A DNA stretch of 6,193 nucleotides. It comes from Rhizobacter sp. (lineage in GTDB: Bacteria; Pseudomonadota; Gammaproteobacteria; Burkholderiales; Burkholderiaceae_C). Shown here one piece after another: positions 1 through 4,648 of this stretch. The number at the start of each line of letters is the position of its first letter. The stretch's first letter is position 1. Location: contig JANYBE010000267.1 in assembly GCA_025360945.1 (NCBI GenBank), forward strand, positions 1-6,193. The letters are read 5' to 3'. A program made the translations under genes and the position numbers. A model generated the notes under the pieces. It was given only the letters and a program-made list of their open reading frames with translations. It ran no database searches and was not told the origin of the DNA.

Positions 1-200
1 TCACCGCGCTGCAGTTCCAGGACATGGCCTCGCAGCTGATCGCCCACACGAACCAGCGGCTGCGCAACTGCGCCGACCGCATTGCCCGCGAAACCATGGG
101 CGATGACGATGAGGGCGAAGCGGTGGTGGAGGCGGCGCCGCTGCGCCCGAATCCGGTGACCCAGGACGAGATGGACGCCGGTTCCGTCGAACTGTTCTGA
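1..200 (+). CDS. CheZ-like chemotaxis protein, C-terminal fragment (5' end outside window)
   Basis: Only the last 65 complete codons are visible, starting at base 3 and ending in TGA at 198-200. The fragment opens with TALQFQDMASQLIAH. The FQDMASQ segment has the same Asp-x3-Gln spacing as the catalytic FQDLTGQ of E. coli CheZ (D143 and Q147); here the Asp codon is 21-23 and the Gln codon 33-35. The protein ends in an acidic tail, QDEMDAGSVELF (162-197), that resembles the CheY-binding C-terminal peptide of CheZ. An Ala/Glu-rich linker separates the two, and the distance from motif to C-terminus (about 55 residues) is close to that of CheZ. A protein of this type would dephosphorylate CheY-P, which fits its place directly upstream of cheY. 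The rest of the protein is not visible. FQD-type motifs also occur in poorly characterised chemotaxis-linked proteins, so I call it CheZ-like and give no gene symbol. Confidence 0.6.
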   Translation, partial: TALQFQDMASQLIAHTNQRLRNCADRIARETMGDDDEGEAVVEAAPLRPNPVTQDEMDAGSVELF

Positions 201-210
201 GCCCGCCGCT

Positions 211-238
211 TAAAGAAGTTAGCCCCAACGACCGAATA
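211..238 (+). promoter_or_regulatory. Possible sigma-28 (FliA) promoter upstream of cheY
   Basis: TAAAGAAG (211-218) matches the sigma-28 -35 core TAAAG. ACCGAATA (231-238) matches the -10 consensus GCCGATAA at five of eight positions, after 12 bases instead of the usual 11. A start about seven bases past 238 would leave a leader of about 20 bases before the cheY ATG, with room for the ribosome binding site. The -10 is imperfect, so this is a candidate only. The cheY and cheA genes could equally be read from a promoter upstream of the window. Confidence 0.35.
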
Positions 239-263
239 CGCCACAGGTAATCTGGAGAACTAC

Positions 264-626
264 ATGCATTCAATCCTCGCAGTCGACGACTCTGCGTCCA
301 TGCGCCAGATGGTGGCGTTCACGCTCAAGAGCGCTGGCTACAGCGTCGTCGAGGCCGTCGATGGCCAGGACGCCTGGGAAAAGACCGGCAAGAGCGATTT
401 CGACCTGGTGCTGACCGACCAGAACATGCCACGCATGGACGGCATCAGCCTGACCAAGAAGCTGCGCGACAACCCGAAGTTCAAGTCCACGCCGATCTTG
501 ATCCTCACGACCGAGTCGAGCGACCAGATGAAGCACGCCGGCCGCAGCGCGGGAGCGACCGGCTGGCTGGTCAAGCCTTTCGATCCGGCCAAGCTGATCG
601 AAGTGATCCGCAAGGTCATCCGCTGA
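264..626 (+). CDS. cheY: CheY, chemotaxis response regulator (single receiver domain)
   Basis: This 120-residue protein is a stand-alone receiver domain with no output domain. It should accept phosphate from CheA and bind the flagellar switch. The acidic pair is D8/D9 (VDDS), the phospho-acceptor is D52 (in LTDQNMPRMDG), the switch Thr is T82 (in LILTTES) and the conserved Lys is K104 (in WLVKPF). The 22-residue spacing from T82 to K104 equals that of T87 to K109 in E. coli CheY. W101 stands where E. coli CheY has the rotameric Tyr106. The length is close to that of classic CheY. The ATG follows TGGAGAA (253-259) at a good distance and gives a full first beta strand (HSILAVDD). The gene starts 63 bases after the CheZ-like gene and ends 22 bases before cheA, so cheY and cheA very probably share a transcript. 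CheY-like single receivers can have other partners, but this context makes chemotaxis the best call. Confidence 0.93.
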   Translation: MHSILAVDDSASMRQMVAFTLKSAGYSVVEAVDGQDAWEKTGKSDFDLVLTDQNMPRMDGISLTKKLRDNPKFKSTPILILTTESSDQMKHAGRSAGATGWLVKPFDPAKLIEVIRKVIR

Positions 627-648
627 ACCGCCGGTACAGGAGCCAGAC

Positions 649-2793
649 ATGGGTGAGATGACATCAGAAGGCGCGAACATCGGCGCAGGCATCGACCTGA
701 GCCAGTTCTATCAAGTCTTTTTCGAAGAAGCGGGCGAGAACCTCGACCGCATGGAAGCGCAGCTGCTCGAGATCGATATCGAGGCGGCCGATGACGAGGA
801 GCTGAACTCGATCTTCCGCTGCGCGCATTCGGTCAAGGGTGGTGCGGCGACCTTCGGCTTTGCCGACGTGGCCGAGCTCACGCACCAGATGGAGACGCTG
901 CTCGACAAGCTGCGTCGCCACGAGCTGACGCCGACCGCACCAATGGTGGACGTGCTGCTGCAGGCCGGCGACGCACTGCGCGCCCAGCTCGCGCGTCATC
1001 AGGGCGCTGGCGGCGACGCGATCGACACGAGCGAGCTGCTGGTTAGCATCCGCGCGATGAGTTCCGGCGAGGCCCGGCCGGTGGCCGCGCTGGCCAAGGT
1101 CGCCGCGGTCTCCGAACAGTTGCGTGACGAGCCCCTGGCCAAGCCCGAGGCCAAGCCGGCCGCCGGGGCCAGCCCGGCGCGCGAACTCGAGGTGCGAGTC
1201 GGCCCGCTGAAGGATCCGTCACAGGCCAACAACCTGATCGAGCTCTTCAATGAGATCACCGATCTGGGCACGATCGAGGCGATAGATGGCGGCCAGCCGA
1301 GCGACGGCATGCGGCGCTTCCGCGTCGTCACGACCAGCAGCGACAACGACCTGCTGGACCTGTTCACATTCCATGTCTCGCGCGACGAAGTGGCGCTGTT
1401 GCCGATGGGGCCAGGCTACGGCTTCCACGAGGGCGCGCCCGGCGCGCCGGCCGCCGATCCGGAACCAAGCGACCCGGGCTACGGTTTCTTCGACAACGCA
1501 CCCGGCGCACCCGCAGCGGACGCGTCCGCAGCGGGCACGGTTGCCAAGGCTGATGTCGCCGCGGGCGATACGCCCAAGGCTGCGGCGCGTGCGCCGGCCC
1601 GGGCCGACAAGGCGCCTGCGGCCGCGCTCGAATCGTCGACGCTGCGCGTCTCGGTCGAGAAGGTCGACCAGCTCATCAACCTGGTCGGCGAACTCGTCAT
1701 CACACAGGCGATGCTGGCGCAGAACAGCAAGCAGATCGACACCGCGCTGTACCAGCAGCTCGTGGCAGGCCTGGCCGATCTGGACCGCAACACCCGCGAC
1801 CTGCAAGAGTCGGTGATGTCGATCCGGATGATTCCGATGTCGATGGTGTTCTCGCGCTTCCCGCGCATGCTGCGCGACCTCGCGGCCAAGCTCGGCAAGA
1901 AGGTCGAGTTCGTCACGCAGGGTGAGGCAACCGAGCTCGACAAGGGCCTGGTCGAGAAGATCACCGACCCGCTGACGCATCTGGTGCGCAACAGCTGCGA
2001 CCACGGTATCGAAAGCCCGGCCGAACGCCTCGCCAAGGGCAAGCCCGAGCACGGCACGATTACGCTTGCGGCCTCGCACCAAGGCGGCTCGATCCTGATC
2101 GAGGTGCGTGACGACGGCAAGGGCCTGTCGCGCGCCAAGCTGCTGAGCAAGGCCCGCGAGCGTGGCATCGACGCCCCCGACTCGATGACCGATGCCGAAG
2201 TTTGGAGCCTGATCTTCGCGCCCGGCTTCTCGACCGCCGATGTCGTCACCGACGTGTCGGGTCGCGGTGTGGGCATGGACGTGGTGAAGAAGAACATCAC
2301 GGCATTGGGCGGCACGGTCGAGATCGATTCGGCCGAAGGCTACGGCATGAGCGTCAAAGTGCGCCTGCCACTGACACTGGCAATCATGGATGGCATGTCG
2401 GTCGGCGTCGGCGAGGAGGTCTACATCCTGCCGCTGTCGTCGGTGATCGAGTCGTTCCAGGTCCAGCCCGAGAACATCAAGACGATCGGCGGCAGTGGCC
2501 GCGTGATCGAGGTGCGCGACGAATTCATGCCGGTGCTCGACCTCGAGCAAGTCTTCGGCGTGCCGCGCTTTGACTTCGAGAATGCCAGCGGCATCATGGT
2601 CGTTGCCGAGGCCGAGGGCGGTCGCGTCGCGCTGCTGGTCGACCAGCTGCTCGGCCAGCAGCAAGTCGTCGTGAAGAACCTCGAAGCCAACTACCGCCGC
2701 GTCAACGACATCTCGGGCGCCACGATCATGGGCGACGGCCGCGTCGCGCTGATCCTGGACGTGGGCAGCCTGGTGCGGCGCTCGCGGCACTAA
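649..2793 (+). CDS. cheA: CheA, chemotaxis histidine kinase
   Basis: This 714-residue cytoplasmic kinase is the core of the receptor-CheW-CheA array and phosphorylates CheY (and normally CheB). Domains in order: an Hpt/P1 domain (about 15-135) with phospho-His H60 in AHSVKGGAATFGF; a P2-like region (about 179-252) predicted as beta-alpha-beta-beta-alpha-beta; an Ala/Pro-rich linker (about 253-328) with a duplicated PGYGF...APGAPAAD element; the P3 dimerisation helices (about 330-400, RVSVEKVDQLINLVGELV); the P4 ATPase with N box HLVRNSCDHGIE (444-455), G1 DDGKG (488-492), F box FAPGFST (523-529) and G2 GRGVGMDVV (538-546); and a CheW-like P5 domain (about 578-712). All key catalytic motifs are intact. 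The length is slightly above E. coli CheA (654), mostly because of the linker. The ATG at 649 has AGGAG at 638-642, six bases away; an ATG at 658 would be too close to that site. A hairpin follows the stop codon. Domain borders are estimated by eye. Confidence 0.97.
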   Translation: MGEMTSEGANIGAGIDLSQFYQVFFEEAGENLDRMEAQLLEIDIEAADDEELNSIFRCAHSVKGGAATFGFADVAELTHQMETLLDKLRRHELTPTAPMVDVLLQAGDALRAQLARHQGAGGDAIDTSELLVSIRAMSSGEARPVAALAKVAAVSEQLRDEPLAKPEAKPAAGASPARELEVRVGPLKDPSQANNLIELFNEITDLGTIEAIDGGQPSDGMRRFRVVTTSSDNDLLDLFTFHVSRDEVALLPMGPGYGFHEGAPGAPAADPEPSDPGYGFFDNAPGAPAADASAAGTVAKADVAAGDTPKAAARAPARADKAPAAALESSTLRVSVEKVDQLINLVGELVITQAMLAQNSKQIDTALYQQLVAGLADLDRNTRDLQESVMSIRMIPMSMVFSRFPRMLRDLAAKLGKKVEFVTQGEATELDKGLVEKITDPLTHLVRNSCDHGIESPAERLAKGKPEHGTITLAASHQGGSILIEVRDDGKGLSRAKLLSKARERGIDAPDSMTDAEVWSLIFAPGFSTADVVTDVSGRGVGMDVVKKNITALGGTVEIDSAEGYGMSVKVRLPLTLAIMDGMSVGVGEEVYILPLSSVIESFQVQPENIKTIGGSGRVIEVRDEFMPVLDLEQVFGVPRFDFENASGIMVVAEAEGGRVALLVDQLLGQQQVVVKNLEANYRRVNDISGATIMGDGRVALILDVGSLVRRSRH
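1411..1521 (+). repeat. Duplicated 16-residue element in the CheA linker
   Basis: Residues 255-270 (PGYGFHEGAPGAPAAD) and 276-291 (PGYGFFDNAPGAPAAD) of CheA are two copies of one element, 21 residues apart; 13 of 16 positions are identical. They lie between the P2-like region and P3, in a stretch otherwise made of low-complexity Ala/Pro/Glu/Asp. The aromatic PGYGF core is unusual for a passive linker. The function is unknown. Confidence 0.85.
1510..1535. repeat. 26-bp near-perfect palindrome inside the cheA linker
   Basis: Bases 1510-1535 read almost the same on both strands. Twelve of the thirteen symmetric pairs are complementary and only A1515/A1530 mismatch. The inner 14 bases, GCGGACGCGTCCGC (1516-1529), are perfect. 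It encodes roughly P288 to A295 of CheA, just at the end of the second linker element. In GC-rich Ala/Pro coding DNA such symmetry can arise by chance, so no function is assigned. Confidence 0.6.
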
Positions 2794-2814
2794 GCCCCAG
2801 GTGGATCTTACGCG

Positions 2815-2848
2815 CGCGGCCCGCAACACCCCAGTGCTGCGGGCCGCG
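2815..2848 (+). terminator. GC-rich hairpin after cheA, probable terminator
   Basis: Starting 22 bases after the cheA stop, 2815-2825 (CGCGGCCCGCA) pairs perfectly with 2838-2848 (TGCGGGCCGCG), an 11-bp stem. Inside it, after an A/C mismatch, 2827-2829 (CAC) pairs with 2834-2836 (GTG) around a CCCA loop. The stem is very stable. The following bases (TCGCTTGGGG) lack a real T tract, so it is not a textbook intrinsic terminator. It could act with Rho or protect the 3' end of the cheYA mRNA. The downstream promoter candidate fits a transcript boundary here. Confidence 0.55.
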
Positions 2849-2894
2849 TCGCTTGGGGCGCGCCACCGCAGGCGCCGACCAGGGTCGATTGGTC

Positions 2895-2921
2895 TCAACC
2901 TGCTCGCCCGCAGGCCGATAT
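2895..2921 (+). promoter_or_regulatory. Probable sigma-28 (FliA) promoter for the first receptor gene
   Basis: GCCGATAT at 2914-2921 matches seven of eight bases of the sigma-28 -10 consensus GCCGATAA. TCAACCTG at 2895-2902 matches the -35 consensus TAAAGTTT at four of eight positions, including T, A and A of its TAAA core. The spacer between the two blocks is exactly the expected 11 bases. A start near 2928 would give a leader of about 65 bases. It lies after the cheA hairpin and upstream of a receptor gene, which is a typical FliA target. This is a by-eye match with no experimental support. Confidence 0.55.
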
Positions 2922-2947
2922 CGCATGAGCCGGGTTTCACATCGACG

Positions 2948-2966
2948 GGCGGTCTCGAGACCAGCC
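2948..2966. repeat. Perfect 12-bp palindrome in the receptor leader
   Basis: GGTCTCGAGACC (2951-2962) is a perfect palindrome. Flanking GGC (2948-2950) can pair with GCC (2964-2966) if A2963 bulges out. It sits between the predicted FliA -10 and the ribosome binding site of the first receptor. It could be an operator or form a small leader hairpin, or it may be chance. Confidence 0.5.
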
Positions 2967-2981
2967 ACTGCACACGACAAC

Positions 2982-2986
2982 AAGGA
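2982..2986 (+). promoter_or_regulatory. Ribosome binding site that fixes the start of the first receptor
   Basis: AAGGA (2982-2986) lies seven bases before the ATG at 2994. It supports that start over a longer reading from a TTG at 2853, which would put the promoter and palindrome inside the gene and add 47 residues that look nothing like a receptor N-terminus. Confidence 0.8.
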
Positions 2987-2993
2987 ATTTGAC

Positions 2994-4541
2994 ATGAACC
3001 TCAACAACCTGCGAATCGCGACCCGCCTGAGCATTGGCTTCGGTGCCGTGCTCGCGTTGCTGCTCGTCATCGTGGTCATCGCCTACAGCAGGCTCAGCTC
3101 GACGAACGCCGGACTGTCGCAGCTGCTGGCTTACCAGCAGCAGGCCGAGCTGACACAGGCGTGGTCCGGCAAGACCCAGCTCAACGTCGCGCGCGCCGTC
3201 GCCGTGGCCAAGAGTTCCGGACAACCGGAGGTGCAGGCCTACTTCGACCCGCTCGTCAAGAAGACCTCTGCCGAGATCACCGAGATCCAGCAAAAGCTCG
3301 AGGCAATGATCACCTCGCCCGAGGCCAAGGAACTGATGGGCGTGATCGCAAAGAAGCGCGGTGAGTACATTGCCGCGCGCACCGGCGTGTTTGACGTGAT
3401 CAAGCAGGCTGACTACGTCGCGGCCGAGGAGCAACTCAAGAGCAAGATGCTGCCGGCAGCCGATGCCTATCTGGGCGCGATGGCCAATGTCCAGACGCTG
3501 CAGGACAGCTTGGCCGAAAAAGATGCGACCGGCCTCGACAGCGGTATGCGCAACGCGAGCACAGCTTTGCTGGTGCTGCTCGTTGCCAGCCTCGCGGTCG
3601 GTGCGTTGATGGCGGTCGTGATCACGCGCTCGGTCACGGTGCCGCTGCATGAGGCGGTCGACACGGCGCGCGTGATCGCCGCCAGCGACCTGTCGCAGAC
3701 GGTTGACTCGAAACGCAAGGACGAGCTCGGCGACCTGCTGCGCGCGCTTGGCCAGATGCAGGGTGCGCTGCGCGGCCTGGTACGCCAGGTGCGCAACTCC
3801 ACCGACAGCATCGGCACGGCCTCGGCCGAGATCGCCGTCGGCACGCAGGACCTGTCGGCCCGCACCGAGCAGGCGGCCTCCAACCTGCAGCAGACCGCGT
3901 CGTCGATGGAGCAGATCACGGCCACCGTGAAGCAAAGCGCCGACTCCGCCCGCCAGGCCAATCAGCTCGCCGCGTCGGCTTCCGAGGTAGCCATCCGCGG
4001 TGGTGTCGCGGTCTCGCAGGTCGTGGCGACGATGGAAGACATCAACGCCTCGTCGAAGAAGATCTCCGACATCATCGGCGTGATCGACGGTATCGCGTTC
4101 CAGACCAACATCCTGGCGCTCAACGCCGCAGTCGAAGCGGCGCGCGCCGGCGAGCAGGGCCGCGGCTTCGCGGTCGTCGCCAGCGAAGTGCGTTCGCTGG
4201 CCCAGCGCTCCGCGGCTGCGGCCAAGGAGATCAAGGGCCTGATCGGCGCCAGCGTCGACAAGGTCGAAGGCGGCACACGCCTCGTGACCGACGCCGGTGC
4301 GACGATGAACGAGATCGTCGGCTCGGTCAAGCGCGTCTCCGACATCATTGGCGAGATCACGGCCGCCTCCGGCGAGCAGAGCCAGGGCATCGGCGAGATC
4401 AACGGCGCGATCGCGCAACTCGACCAGATGACGCAGCAGAACGCTGCGCTCGTCGAGGAATCCACCGCCGCGGCCGAGAGCCTCAAGGAGCAGGCCGTGC
4501 GCCTGGCCGAGGTCGTCGGCACCTTCAAGCTCGAACATTGA
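2994..4541 (+). CDS. Methyl-accepting chemotaxis protein with helical (4HB-type) sensor domain
   Basis: This complete 515-residue transmembrane receptor senses signals in the periplasm and controls CheA. Order: short basic N-terminus (MNLNNLRIATR); TM1 about 14-31; a periplasmic, mostly helical domain about 32-188 that looks like a four-helix bundle (4HB_MCP_1 type); TM2 about 190-211; HAMP about 212-265; then the long cytoplasmic coiled-coil signalling domain. The hairpin tip (366-403, GIAFQTNILALNAAVEAARA followed by GEQGRGFAVVASEVRSLA) is the conserved CheA/CheW contact and matches the Tsr/Tar class. Glu/Gln pairs near 291-308 and 484-497 are plausible methylation regions. The protein ends in FKLEH, with no NWETF-like CheR/CheB-binding pentapeptide. 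The ATG has AAGGA seven bases upstream. The gene has its own probable FliA promoter and is followed after 107 bases by a second receptor. The ligand cannot be told from sequence. Confidence 0.95.
   Translation: MNLNNLRIATRLSIGFGAVLALLLVIVVIAYSRLSSTNAGLSQLLAYQQQAELTQAWSGKTQLNVARAVAVAKSSGQPEVQAYFDPLVKKTSAEITEIQQKLEAMITSPEAKELMGVIAKKRGEYIAARTGVFDVIKQADYVAAEEQLKSKMLPAADAYLGAMANVQTLQDSLAEKDATGLDSGMRNASTALLVLLVASLAVGALMAVVITRSVTVPLHEAVDTARVIAASDLSQTVDSKRKDELGDLLRALGQMQGALRGLVRQVRNSTDSIGTASAEIAVGTQDLSARTEQAASNLQQTASSMEQITATVKQSADSARQANQLAASASEVAIRGGVAVSQVVATMEDINASSKKISDIIGVIDGIAFQTNILALNAAVEAARAGEQGRGFAVVASEVRSLAQRSAAAAKEIKGLIGASVDKVEGGTRLVTDAGATMNEIVGSVKRVSDIIGEITAASGEQSQGIGEINGAIAQLDQMTQQNAALVEESTAAAESLKEQAVRLAEVVGTFKLEH
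3789..4517 (+). repeat. Receptor signalling domain repeated at 5465-6193
   Basis: Codons for residues 266-508 of the first receptor align without a gap to residues 273-515 of the second, at a constant offset of 1676 bases. By hand count about 206 of 243 residues are identical. The best DNA stretch is 4068-4192 against 5744-5868, with five synonymous differences in 125 bases. The two copies form a direct repeat large enough for homologous recombination. Confidence 0.9.
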
Positions 4542-4585
4542 CCGCACGGCGCACGCAATCGGTCGACGTCTGCACGTTTCATACC

Positions 4586-4645
4586 CACACGCGAACGCAC
4601 ACGCACACGCAGACGCACACGCACACGCACACGCACACGCACACC
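4586..4645 (+). repeat. CACACG hexanucleotide tandem repeat before the second receptor
   Basis: Ten hexamers in a row fill 4586-4645. Seven are perfect CACACG (starting at 4586, 4598, 4604, 4616, 4622, 4628 and 4634), the last four of these being consecutive. The imperfect units are CGAACG (4592), CAGACG (4610) and CACACC (4640). The array ends three bases before the ATG at 4649, so it occupies the place of the ribosome binding site; no GGAG-like sequence is present. Bases 4613-4644 are strictly alternating purine and pyrimidine. Such short tandem repeats can change length by slipped-strand mispairing. Confidence 0.92.
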
Positions 4646-4648
4646 ACC

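Noticed and set aside
1431..1450. Two adjacent palindromes, GGGCGCGCCC and CCGGCGCGCCGG (overlapping by two bases)
   Set aside because: They encode the Gly-Ala-Pro-Gly-Ala-Pro part of the CheA linker and are expected from GC-rich codons for these residues.
1219..2973. 584-codon open frame on the - strand opposite cheA
   Set aside because: It mirrors the codon bias of cheA in GC-rich DNA, is rich in Arg/His/Asp/Val with no recognisable domain, and lies opposite a fully supported gene.
2853..2993. 47-residue upstream extension of the first receptor
   Set aside because: It starts at a TTG without a ribosome binding site and would cover the FliA promoter candidate; ATG 2994 has AAGGA and begins a normal receptor N-terminus.
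2937..4547. 536-codon open frame on the - strand opposite the first receptor
   Set aside because: It is a shadow of the receptor gene: a low-complexity, Arg/Asp/His/Leu-rich product with no family features.
4586..4645. CRISPR array
   Set aside because: The units are contiguous 6-base repeats with no spacers and no cas genes nearby.
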